Positions 50,695 through 58,147 of a stretch of DNA of 64,000 nucleotides are shown here, one piece after another (position 1 is the stretch's first letter; each line of letters begins with the position of its first letter). The stretch is taken from assembly GCA_016293915.1 (NCBI GenBank), contig JAEDCY010000007.1, positions 9,944 to 73,943 on the forward strand. The letters are read 5' to 3'. The DNA comes from Treponema sp. (GTDB lineage: Bacteria; Spirochaetota; Spirochaetia; Treponematales; Treponemataceae). The position numbers and the translations under genes are program-made. A model generated the notes under the pieces. It was not told the origin of the DNA and searched no databases. It saw only the letters and a program-made list of their open reading frames with translations.

Positions 50695-52773
50695 TTATTT
50701 TGCTTTCCTTAATAATCGTAGACTATTGAGTACGGCAAGAATTGTTACTCCTACATCGCCAAAAACCGCAATCCACATATTCGAAATACCGAGCGCGCTG
50801 AGCAGGAGAATCATTCCCTTAATTCCCAAAGCACCGTAGAGGTTTTCGTAAACGATTCGCAGGGTACGGCGGCTGGTTTTAATACCGTCCACAATCTTGC
50901 TTGGTTTATCTTCCATGATGATGATGTCAGCAGCTTCGATTGCGGCGTCGCTTCCCATATTTCCCATGGCAATTCCGGCGTCGGCGCGGGCAAGAACCGG
51001 AGCATCGTTTATGCCGTCACCGGCAAAGATGAGTGTGCCGCGCTTTTTGCCAGCCTTACCGTCTTTTCCAGGCTTCTGCAGGTCTGCAAGCAGTTCTTCA
51101 ACCTTTGCAAGCTTGTCTGCACTAAGCAGCTGGCCGTAGGCTTTTTTGAGTCCCAGTTTTGCAGCAACTGTGTGAGCAGCGCGTTCATTGTCTCCTGTGA
51201 GCATTACAACATTTTCAACTCCGATTTTGTGAAGGTCTTCAACTGTTTGAGCCGAGTCATCTTTTATTTCATCACTGATTACTATGTGGCCGCTGTATTT
51301 TCCTTCGCTTGCAACGTGAATAACAGTTCCATCCTGATGCTCTGAACACTCATTGTAGACAATCCCAAATTGATCCATGAGTTTTGTATTTCCGGCCAGA
51401 ACCTGCTTTCCATTAACAAGAGCCTTAATTCCCTTGCCGGCAATTTCTTCTACATTTTCAAGCTTTACATTGTCGCAACACTTGTCGTGGTGGGCAGCTT
51501 TGAGCGAAGCAGAAATAGGGTGAGTAGAGAACATTTCTGTGTGTGTTGCAAGAGCCAGCAATTCTGTTTCTGTGATTGCAGGATCTGTTGCGTGAATATG
51601 AGTAACAACAAAGTTACCTTTTGTGAGGGTTCCTGTTTTATCAAAAACGGCAGTTTTTGTGCGGCCAAGAGCTTCGAGATAAACGCTTCCTTTTATGAGG
51701 ATTCCCTGGCGTGCAGCTGCAGTAATACCACCACAGAAAGAAAGTGGAATGGAAATTACAAGTGCACAAGGACAACTTACTACAAGGAACATAAGAGCAC
51801 GATAAACCCATGTACTCCATGTTGACTGCCAGTTCCAGTTGCCAGTCTTAAATCCTATAATCAGGCTTGGAATGATTGCAAGGGCAAGTGCTGAATAAAC
51901 AACGATTGGCGTGTAAACTCTGGCAAAGCGGGTAACAAACTGCTCTGATTTTGTTTTGTTTTCTGTTGCGTTTTCAACAAGTTCAAGAATGCGGGAAAGA
52001 GCGGAGTCTCCGGCATGGCGGGTTGTTCTGATTTCCAGAACTCCCTGCTTGTTGATAGAACCTGAAAGAACTTCACTGCCAACACTAACGTGTCGAGGAA
52101 TACTTTCGCCGGTGAGGGCAGAGGTGTCCACAAAACTGTCACCGTCTACAACTATGCCGTCAATTGGAATTCGGTCGCCTGGCTTTACGATGATTACAGA
52201 ATCAGTTTCAACTTCTTCCGGATCCATTTCGCGGGTTTCTGCACCAATTTTTACGGTAGCGTGATCCGGACGAAGTTTCGCAATTTCTTCAATAGAATCA
52301 CGAGATTTATCTACAGCATAATCTTCAAACTTTTCACCAACCTGATAGAGAATCATAATGGCAACGGCTTCTTCATATTCACCAAGAAGAATTGCACCGA
52401 TTGAAGCTACAGACATAAGGAAAGATTCATCCATCAGTTCGCCATGTACCAGATTAGAAACAGCTCCAATTACAATATCCTTTCCGGTTATCATAAAGGA
52501 GATAAAATAAAGAACAAGGCAGATTGCTTCGTGAATCAGATCGATTTTAACTACATTCGGAAGCCAGGTTTCAAGTGGCAGATGTTCTGCAACTAAGCCC
52601 AGTACAAAAAGAACAGCCGCAAAAATCAGCTGCTTTACACTAAGCTCACCCTCTTTTTCGCCATGTTCATGGTCATGGTAGTGACCGTGCTCGTGACTGC
52701 AACCGCAGCTGCAGCCACCGTGGCTGTGTTCGTGGTGATGACCATGTTTGTGTTCATCTATATCTTTATTCAT
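50695..52773 (-). CDS. P1B-type heavy-metal ATPase (Zn/Cd/Pb exporter type)
   Basis: 692 residues from the ATG at 52773, which has GGAGG upstream; a longer frame starting at 52815 is encoded by a family B repeat and is rejected. The N-terminus is a His/Cys-rich metal-binding tail (residues about 4-40). Catalytic motifs are complete: TGES (actuator), SCPCALVIS (metal site in TM helix), DKTGTLTKG (phosphorylated Asp) and GDGINDAPVLA. The CPC motif and His-rich tail point to Zn/Cd rather than Cu. The ArsR-type regulator lies upstream on the same strand, so metal-induced expression is likely. Confidence 0.9.
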   Translation of the reverse strand: MNKDIDEHKHGHHHEHSHGGCSCGCSHEHGHYHDHEHGEKEGELSVKQLIFAAVLFVLGLVAEHLPLETWLPNVVKIDLIHEAICLVLYFISFMITGKDIVIGAVSNLVHGELMDESFLMSVASIGAILLGEYEEAVAIMILYQVGEKFEDYAVDKSRDSIEEIAKLRPDHATVKIGAETREMDPEEVETDSVIIVKPGDRIPIDGIVVDGDSFVDTSALTGESIPRHVSVGSEVLSGSINKQGVLEIRTTRHAGDSALSRILELVENATENKTKSEQFVTRFARVYTPIVVYSALALAIIPSLIIGFKTGNWNWQSTWSTWVYRALMFLVVSCPCALVISIPLSFCGGITAAARQGILIKGSVYLEALGRTKTAVFDKTGTLTKGNFVVTHIHATDPAITETELLALATHTEMFSTHPISASLKAAHHDKCCDNVKLENVEEIAGKGIKALVNGKQVLAGNTKLMDQFGIVYNECSEHQDGTVIHVASEGKYSGHIVISDEIKDDSAQTVEDLHKIGVENVVMLTGDNERAAHTVAAKLGLKKAYGQLLSADKLAKVEELLADLQKPGKDGKAGKKRGTLIFAGDGINDAPVLARADAGIAMGNMGSDAAIEAADIIIMEDKPSKIVDGIKTSRRTLRIVYENLYGALGIKGMILLLSALGISNMWIAVFGDVGVTILAVLNSLRLLRKAK

Positions 52774-52791
52774 AAAATTACCTCCAATATC

Positions 52792-52999
52792 GTCATGCTG
52801 AACTTGATTCAGCATCTCTTTAATCTGGGGGGCTGTCCAAAAAGTATCGTCATACTGAACCTTCGCAGCATAGCTGCTCGGAGACTCGCTAAAAACAGTC
52901 CACTGGACTGTTTTTACACTGCATAGCAGTGTCGCTCCCTATGTTTCAGCATCTACACTATATCTAGGCCTATAGATTCCGAAACAAGTTCGGAATGAC
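52792..52999. repeat. Composite family B repeat with extra hairpins between the arsR-like and P1B ATPase genes
   Basis: Starts GTCATGCTGAACTTGATTCA and ends GAAACAAGTTCGGAATGACA, so the outer parts pair. Inside are GCAGC-ATA-GCTGC (about 52866), AAAAACAGTCC-ACT-GGACTGTTTTT (52891-52915, terminator-like) and ACACTGC-ATA-GCAGTGT (52916-52932). Confidence 0.7.
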
Positions 53000-53036
53000 A
53001 CTAGGAAGTAAACTTATTGGTCATCCCCTGACAGAA

Positions 53037-53399
53037 TCATTTCAATTCCGAAATATGTTCCATTCCACATTCAATTATTTCCTGGACGTGCTGGTCTTCA
53101 AGACTGTAGTAAACAACCTTGCCTACGCGACGTGTTTTTACAAGATTTGAATCACGTAAAATCTTAAGTTGATGTGAAACCGCCGAAATTGACATACTCA
53201 GCAAAGCTGAAATATCACATACACAAAGTTCATTTTTGTCCAAAGCGTATAAAATCTTTACACGTGTAGTGTCTCCAAATATTTTATAAAAATCGGCAAG
53301 GTCAAAAATCGTTTCATCTTTTGGGAAAGTTGATTTGACTCTTTTCACAATATCTTCATGAATGATTTCACATTCACAAAGTTCATCCTTTTTCTTCAT
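53037..53399 (-). CDS. ArsR/SmtB-family metal-sensing repressor
   Basis: 120 residues. The winged helix contains the alpha-3 metal motif ELCVCDISALL (CadC/SmtB ELCVCDL type, about 56-66) and SAVSHQLKILRDSNLVKTRR (recognition helix). The C-terminal helix has HVQEIIECGMEH, a possible alpha-5 metal site, and the N-terminus has extra Cys (CECE) as in CadC. It should release DNA when Zn, Cd or Pb binds, derepressing the ATPase gene downstream. ATTTGA-N8-TCAAAT at 53474-53493 may be its operator. Confidence 0.88.
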   Translation of the reverse strand: MKKKDELCECEIIHEDIVKRVKSTFPKDETIFDLADFYKIFGDTTRVKILYALDKNELCVCDISALLSMSISAVSHQLKILRDSNLVKTRRVGKVVYYSLEDQHVQEIIECGMEHISELK

Positions 53400-53473
53400 C
53401 TATCATATTCTCCAAACTGTAAAAAGTCAGCAATTCTAACTTTCTTTAGAAATGCTTTTTTATGAGAAATGTC

Positions 53474-53493
53474 ATTTGAATAACTGCTCAAAT
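53474..53493. promoter_or_regulatory. Candidate ArsR-type operator
   Basis: Inverted repeat ATTTGA...TCAAAT, similar to the TCAAATA...TATTTGA half sites of CadC-like repressors, about 75 bases before the arsR-like ATG. Confidence 0.35.
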
Positions 53494-53596
53494 AATAACA
53501 TTAATTGAATGATTGTGCAAGTGAATTCAGTTTAATATTCTAATTTCTTTAAAATTGCAAAAAGGGTTAGAAATTTTGCAGAACAGTTGATAAATA

Positions 53597-53625
53597 TTGA
53601 CAAGTTAGTGCTTACTAACTATAAT
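53597..53625 (+). promoter_or_regulatory. feo operon promoter, full consensus
   Basis: TTGACA (53597-53602), exactly 17 bases, TATAAT (53620-53625). The first DtxR-type operator occupies the spacer. Confidence 0.85.
53604..53619. promoter_or_regulatory. DtxR-type operator 1, in the -35/-10 spacer
   Basis: GTTAGTGCTTACTAAC, pattern GTTAG-N6-CTAAC. Binding here would block RNA polymerase. Confidence 0.75.
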
Positions 53626-53635
53626 GTGAATAATA

Positions 53636-53651
53636 GTTAGCAGAAGCTAAC
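53636..53651. promoter_or_regulatory. DtxR-type operator 2
   Basis: GTTAGCAGAAGCTAAC, 32 bases after operator 1, about three helical turns. Confidence 0.75.
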
Positions 53652-53669
53652 ATTTATTTTGCTTTAAGT

Positions 53670-53685
53670 GTTAGAAGTGACTAAC
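53670..53685. promoter_or_regulatory. DtxR-type operator 3
   Basis: GTTAGAAGTGACTAAC, 34 bases after operator 2 and just before the feoA SD (AAGGAG). Confidence 0.75.
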
Positions 53686-53704
53686 TGTTTAAGGAGCAGA
53701 AAGA

Positions 53705-53914
53705 ATGCCTTTGAGTATGGTATCAGACGGAGAATCTTTTTTAATAAAAAAAATTATGGGAAAAGAAGAAGTTCGCCGTTTTCTGGAAAATCTTGGTTTT
53801 GTAGCAGGAGCCCAGGTTTCATTGGTTTCTAAAATTGGTGGAAATGTAATCGTTCAAGTAAAAGAAAGTCGCATAGCCATCAGCAAAGAAATGGCTCAGA
53901 AAATTATTGTTTAG
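53705..53914 (+). CDS. feoA: FeoA-family protein (first copy)
   Basis: 69 residues with the FeoA SH3-like pattern: short strands, RRFLENLGFVAGAQVSLVSK turn, and a final strand SRIAISKEMAQKIIV. FeoA helps FeoB import ferrous iron. It is first in the operon, behind a consensus promoter with three operators and an AAGGAG SD. A family B hairpin separates it from the second feoA. Confidence 0.85.
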   Translation: MPLSMVSDGESFLIKKIMGKEEVRRFLENLGFVAGAQVSLVSKIGGNVIVQVKESRIAISKEMAQKIIV

Positions 53915-53933
53915 GTAAATATAGTCATGCTGA

Positions 53934-53990
53934 ACCTTCATGGCTTGGCTGCTCGGAAATGGATAAAACCTGAAACAAGTTCAGGATGAC
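53934..53990. repeat. Family B repeat between the two feoA genes
   Basis: GTCATGCTGAACCTTCATGG ... CCTGAAACAAGTTCAGGATG-AC. Confidence 0.7.
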
Positions 53991-54013
53991 AGTATAAAAT
54001 AGGAGAAAAATTC

Positions 54014-54232
54014 ATGACATTACGTGAAACTAAAACAGGCCAGACAGTTAAAGTTGTAAAACTGAATGGCGAAGGTGCGGTTAAGCGACGCATTATGGAC
54101 ATGGGAATTACTAAAGGCGTAGAAATCTACGTTCGTAAGGTTGCACCTCTTGGAGATCCTGTGGAAGTTACAGTCCGCGGTTACGAACTTTCTGTTCGCA
54201 AGGCTGATGCAGAAATGGTGGAAGTAAGGTAA
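54014..54232 (+). CDS. feoA: FeoA-family protein (second copy)
   Basis: 72 residues, the more canonical FeoA: GQTVKVVKLNGEGAVKRRIM, DMGITKGVEIYVRKVAPLGD and PVEVTVRGYELSVRKADAEM. AGGAG lies before the ATG. Two feoA copies ahead of one feoB is a common arrangement and may let the two form a heteromeric FeoB accessory. Confidence 0.9.
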   Translation: MTLRETKTGQTVKVVKLNGEGAVKRRIMDMGITKGVEIYVRKVAPLGDPVEVTVRGYELSVRKADAEMVEVR

Positions 54233-54238
54233 ACAACC

Positions 54239-54299
54239 GTCATTCCGAACTTATTTCGGAATCTCATGTTGTAAGAATCTGAAATAAGTTCAGGGTGAC
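54239..54299. repeat. Family B inverted repeat between feoA2 and feoB
   Basis: GTCATTCCGAACTTATTTCG-GAATC and GAATCTGAAATAAGTTCAGG-GTGAC form a long imperfect hairpin. Confidence 0.75.
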
Positions 54300-54315
54300 A
54301 GAAGGAGTAAAGTAG

Positions 54316-56451
54316 ATGATAAAAATAGCACTTGCCGGAAACCCTAATGCCGGTAAAACAACACTTTTTAATGTACTTACAGGTTCAAACCAGTTTGTGG
54401 GAAACTGGCCTGGAGTAACTGTAGAAAAGAAGGAAGGTAAACTTAAGGGACACAACGGTGAAGTAGTAATAATGGACTTGCCGGGTATATATTCCCTTTC
54501 TCCATATACATTGGAAGAAGTTTTATCTCGTGATTATCTTGTAAAAGAACGGCCGGATGCAATTTTGAATATTGTTGATGGAACTAATCTGGAAAGAAAC
54601 CTTTATCTTACAACCCAACTTGCAGAACTTGGAATCCCTATGGTAGTTGCTGTTAACATGATGGATGTTGTCAAGAAAAATGGCGATAAGATTCATATTG
54701 ATGCAATGCAGGCAGAACTGGGATGTCCGGTTGTAGAGATTTCTGCCCTTAGGGAAACTGGCTGTATTGAAGCCGCAGAAATTGCTGTAAATAAGGCTAA
54801 AGATAAAAAGCCTATGATGTTTAAACATCGCTTTGAAGGCTGTGTAGAACATGCTCTTGCTCATATAGAAGAAGCAGTTGTTCATGATTTACCTGAAGAG
54901 CAGCACCGTTGGTATTCAGTTAAGCTTTTTGAACGCGATGAAAAAGTAATCAAGACTCTTAATGTTAGTTCTGACAAACTGAATCATATAGAATCAGATA
55001 TTAAGGCTTGCGAAACAGAACTCGATGATGATTCTGAATCAATCATTACAGCAGAACGCTATAAGTATATTGAATCAATCATCCAGAAGTGTGTTACAAA
55101 AAAGAACCGCTCAAAGCTCAGCACATCTGATAAGATTGACCGTGTAGTTACAAACCGCTGGCTGGCCCTTCCAATTTTCGCTCTTGTTATGTGGCTTGTT
55201 TACTATGTTTCTATGGTAACTGTTGGTGCCGCTGCTACAGACTGGGCAAATGACGGTCTCTTTGGTGATGGATATCATCTCTTTGGAATCTGGGTACCAG
55301 GTATTCCAGCTCTCATTGAAAGCGGCCTTGATGCTATCGGTTGTGCAGACTGGCTCAAAGGTTTGATTCTTGACGGTATTGTTGCCGGTGTTGGTGCAGT
55401 TCTTGGCTTTGTTCCACAGATGCTGGTTCTCTTTATCTTCCTTGCCTTTCTTGAAGCTTGTGGTTACATGGCACGTATTGCCTTTATTCTTGACCGTATT
55501 TTCCGCCGCTTCGGACTTTCCGGAAAATCATTTATTCCGGTTCTTATTGGAACAGGTTGTGGTGTTCCTGGTATTATGGCTTGTCGTACAATCGAAAATG
55601 AACGCGACCGCCGTATGACAATCATGACAACAACCTTCATTCCTTGTGGTGCTAAGGTTCCATTTATTGCTCTTGTTGCAGGTGCTATTTTTGGTGGTTC
55701 TACATGGGTTGCAACATCAGCTTACTTTATCGGTATTGCTGCAATCATCTGTTCAGGTATCATCCTTAAGAAAACAAAGCCATTTATGGGTGAAGTTGCT
55801 CCATTCGTTATGGAACTTCCTGCTTATCACTGGCCTACAGTTGGAAACATTCTCCGCTCTATGTGGGAACGCGGCTGGTCATTCATTAAGAAAGCCGGAA
55901 CAATCATTCTTCTTTCTACAATCGTAATCTGGTTCCTTTCTAACTTTGGCTGGGCAGAAGAAGGCTTTGGCATGCTCGAAGAAGATCAGATGGATGTAAG
56001 TATTCTTGCCAAACTCGGAAGTTGTATAACCTGGATTTTTGCTCCTCTTGGCTGGGGTAACTGGCAGGCTGTTGTTGCTTCTATTACTGGTCTTGTTGCT
56101 AAGGAAAATATTGTTGGAACTATGGGTGTTCTTTATGGTGGTGATGAAGCATGGACAGCACTTGCAGAAGCCTTTACACATCCAGCTGGTATGTCATTCC
56201 TGATTTTCAACCTTTTGTGTGCTCCTTGTTTTGCAGCAATCGGTGCTATAAAGCGCGAAATGAACAACAGAAAATGGACCTGGGCTGCAATCGGCTGGCA
56301 GTGTGGACTTGCTTATGCAGTTTCATTTGTTGTCTACCAGCTAGGTTCAATCTTTGCAGGCAGCGGTAACATCTTCGGATTAATCCTGGCAGTTCTTGTA
56401 ATTGCCTGCTTCGGCTGGGCTTTATTTCGCCGTCCAAAAGCAGTAAAATAG
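54316..56451 (+). CDS. feoB: Ferrous iron transporter FeoB
   Basis: 711 residues. The N-terminal G domain has G1 GNPNAGKTTLFN (8-19), the G2/G3 region NWPGVTVEKKEGK and DLPGIYSLSP, and G4 NMMD. A GDI-like helical part follows (about 170-270), then the membrane core with two Gate motifs (GCGVPGIMACRTIENERDRR and the later APCFAAIGAIKREM). It imports Fe2+ across the inner membrane. AAGGAG precedes the ATG. Confidence 0.95.
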   Translation: MIKIALAGNPNAGKTTLFNVLTGSNQFVGNWPGVTVEKKEGKLKGHNGEVVIMDLPGIYSLSPYTLEEVLSRDYLVKERPDAILNIVDGTNLERNLYLTTQLAELGIPMVVAVNMMDVVKKNGDKIHIDAMQAELGCPVVEISALRETGCIEAAEIAVNKAKDKKPMMFKHRFEGCVEHALAHIEEAVVHDLPEEQHRWYSVKLFERDEKVIKTLNVSSDKLNHIESDIKACETELDDDSESIITAERYKYIESIIQKCVTKKNRSKLSTSDKIDRVVTNRWLALPIFALVMWLVYYVSMVTVGAAATDWANDGLFGDGYHLFGIWVPGIPALIESGLDAIGCADWLKGLILDGIVAGVGAVLGFVPQMLVLFIFLAFLEACGYMARIAFILDRIFRRFGLSGKSFIPVLIGTGCGVPGIMACRTIENERDRRMTIMTTTFIPCGAKVPFIALVAGAIFGGSTWVATSAYFIGIAAIICSGIILKKTKPFMGEVAPFVMELPAYHWPTVGNILRSMWERGWSFIKKAGTIILLSTIVIWFLSNFGWAEEGFGMLEEDQMDVSILAKLGSCITWIFAPLGWGNWQAVVASITGLVAKENIVGTMGVLYGGDEAWTALAEAFTHPAGMSFLIFNLLCAPCFAAIGAIKREMNNRKWTWAAIGWQCGLAYAVSFVVYQLGSIFAGSGNIFGLILAVLVIACFGWALFRRPKAVK

Positions 56452-56455
56452 GTGT

Positions 56456-56530
56456 GTCATGCTGATCCTGAAACAAGTTCAGAATGACATTTCAGCATCT
56501 ATAATAGACCCCAAACAAGTTCGGGGTGAC
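56456..56530. repeat. Family B repeats between feoB and the Cys-rich gene
   Basis: GTCATGCTGATCCTGAAACA-AGTTCAG then GACCCCAAACAAGTTCGGGG-TGAC. Confidence 0.7.
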
Positions 56531-56554
56531 AATAATTTATAGGAGCATTATTTT

Positions 56555-56749
56555 ATGGGAACCATAATAGTCAGCATTATTCTTCTCTTTACCGTTGTGC
56601 TAGTAATATATTCCCTGATAAAAGCAAAGCGTTCCGGACGCCACCCCTCATGTGGCGGCAATTGCGGTTCATGCGGGCATGCCTGCAGTGAATTGTATCC
56701 TCATGTTGAAGAATTTATTGCAAAACAGAAATCCTCAAAACGCAAATAG
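56555..56749 (+). CDS. FeoB-associated Cys-rich membrane protein
   Basis: 64 residues: an N-terminal membrane helix (IIVSIILLFTVVLVIYSLI) and a cytoplasmic tail with CGGNCGSCGHAC. Small proteins of this kind regularly follow feoB and may bind iron or Fe-S or help FeoB, a role filled by FeoC elsewhere. AGGAG lies upstream. Function is inferred from position and family. Confidence 0.8.
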   Translation: MGTIIVSIILLFTVVLVIYSLIKAKRSGRHPSCGGNCGSCGHACSELYPHVEEFIAKQKSSKRK

Positions 56750-56804
56750 AGTAACAGTTGTCGTAACTAAACTCATTTAGTATAATTATCTCAAGAGGTA
56801 GAAA

Positions 56805-57182
56805 ATGGTAATTAAAGAATCTGCAGAAATGTATCTTGAGACAATTTTAGTTCTTTCAAAACAAGGTTCAGTTCGCTCTATCGATATTGCAAAAGAAATG
56901 AATTTTTCACGACCATCTGTAAGCGTTGCCTTACATAATCTTGAAAAGGAAGAATATATTTCCATTGAGTCAGACCAGACAATTAAACTTCTTCCAAAGG
57001 GTGCAGAAATAGCTAAAACAATTTATGAACGACATACAGTTCTGACAGAATTCTTTGAGCAGATTGGAGTAAAGTCTTCAATAGCTTCTGAAGATGCCTG
57101 CAAAATTGAACATGACATCAGCCCTGAATCTTTCAAGGCTATTAAAAAACTTGTAAAGCAGAATAAAGAAACTAGTAAATAA
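56805..57182 (+). CDS. DtxR-family iron-dependent repressor (short form)
   Basis: 125 residues: winged helix (SVRSIDIAKEMNFSRPSVSV) and dimerisation domain, no C-terminal SH3 domain, so MntR-sized. Metal-site positions are Met 9 (in AEMYLETI), His 77, Cys 99, Glu 102 and His 103 (CKIEH). The Met and Cys match the iron sensor DtxR, whereas MntR has Asp and Glu there. It is last in the feo operon and most likely binds the three GTTAG-N6-CTAAC operators when iron-loaded, closing a feedback loop. Confidence 0.85.
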   Translation: MVIKESAEMYLETILVLSKQGSVRSIDIAKEMNFSRPSVSVALHNLEKEEYISIESDQTIKLLPKGAEIAKTIYERHTVLTEFFEQIGVKSSIASEDACKIEHDISPESFKAIKKLVKQNKETSK

Positions 57183-57490
57183 ATATAATTAATGATTATA
57201 AGGGGGGGCTAAAAAGTATTGTCAGATCAGATAATTAAGGCTACAAATTCGTCCTGTTCAATTGCTGTTTCTACATAACATGAACAGCCCTGTCATTATA
57301 AAGCTTCCACTCATACAGAAGTCTGTTCTTTTTATATCCATGAAAAATACTTGAAACTTTTACATTGTCTTTTATGCGCAAATCACTGTAAGGCAGGTGA
57401 GCGTTATCTTCCTTTGCAATATTTTCGGGAATCTGTCTTTTATAAAAATTCTGAATTTATTCTGGAGAAGTTTCTATATAAAAGAGACGA
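57183..57490. other. Gene-poor gap with a possible decayed reading frame
   Basis: 308 bases between convergent genes. On the minus strand an uninterrupted frame (57271-57456) ends LLYEWKLYNDRAVHVM-stop and has no start codon after its upstream stop. Composition looks coding-like, but I cannot assign a family. No terminator hairpin is evident. Confidence 0.3.
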
Positions 57491-58147
57491 CTACTTTTTT
57501 CCAAGCAGGGTGAAATCCTGTGCCTCATTACAGAAGATGATACCGCTGCCGGCTTCTGCAAAACATGGAAGTTCAGTAATAGCGGAGACAATGTCATTCT
57601 TCTTTTCTGCAGGGACAAGAATCATAAGCATTTCTTTTTCCGGTACAATTTTCATTCCAAAGAATGCTGCGTCACCTTCTTTTGCAGTTCCGCGAGCACC
57701 GATTATTGTACCGCCACCAGCACCCGCTTTTCTGGCTGCAGCCATTGCATCTTCTGCATATCCTTTATTTACGATTATGTTTATCATCTGATAGTTCTTT
57801 TCGTTTTTCATAATTTCTTCTCCTTTTGCCCCATCTGATTTTTCATCCAGGTGACCTGCGCGGATAAAGTCTGGTGTATTCAGAGTGAATATTACACCAA
57901 AGTGAGATTTTTTTTCTGATGCTTTTATGATTTCATTGTAGACTGCTTCCTTAAGATTTTCTTTTATGATGATATACACGATGTCTTTAGAAGTGTCTCC
58001 TAAGCCTAGTAATTGCAACACTCCGTTAGAGGCTGTGCCGCGGCCCATTGTGATTGTACCGCCTCCAGCTCCTGCTGATTTTGCGGCATTTGCGATTAGT
58101 TCCCCGCTGTCGTGAGGAACTATTGAAATCAACAATTTATACCCCAT
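57491..58147 (-). CDS. Tandem PII-like signalling protein
   Basis: 218 residues made of two PII-fold repeats of about 105 residues: KLLISIVPHDSGELIANAAK with SAGAGGGTITMGRGTA, and NIIVNKGYAEDAMAAARKAG with AGGGTIIGARGTA. The GAGGGT...GRGTA loops are the PII-like nucleotide-binding regions; the uridylylated Tyr of GlnB is not obvious. It overlaps the DUF1538 membrane protein gene by 11 bases, so it is probably that transporter's regulator. Confidence 0.8.
   Translation of the reverse strand: MGYKLLISIVPHDSGELIANAAKSAGAGGGTITMGRGTASNGVLQLLGLGDTSKDIVYIIIKENLKEAVYNEIIKASEKKSHFGVIFTLNTPDFIRAGHLDEKSDGAKGEEIMKNEKNYQMINIIVNKGYAEDAMAAARKAGAGGGTIIGARGTAKEGDAAFFGMKIVPEKEMLMILVPAEKKNDIVSAITELPCFAEAGSGIIFCNEAQDFTLLGKK

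Noticed and set aside
52774..52815. N-terminal extension MLNQVQHDD of the P1B ATPase
   Set aside because: Encoded by a family B repeat, and a good SD precedes the ATG at 52773.
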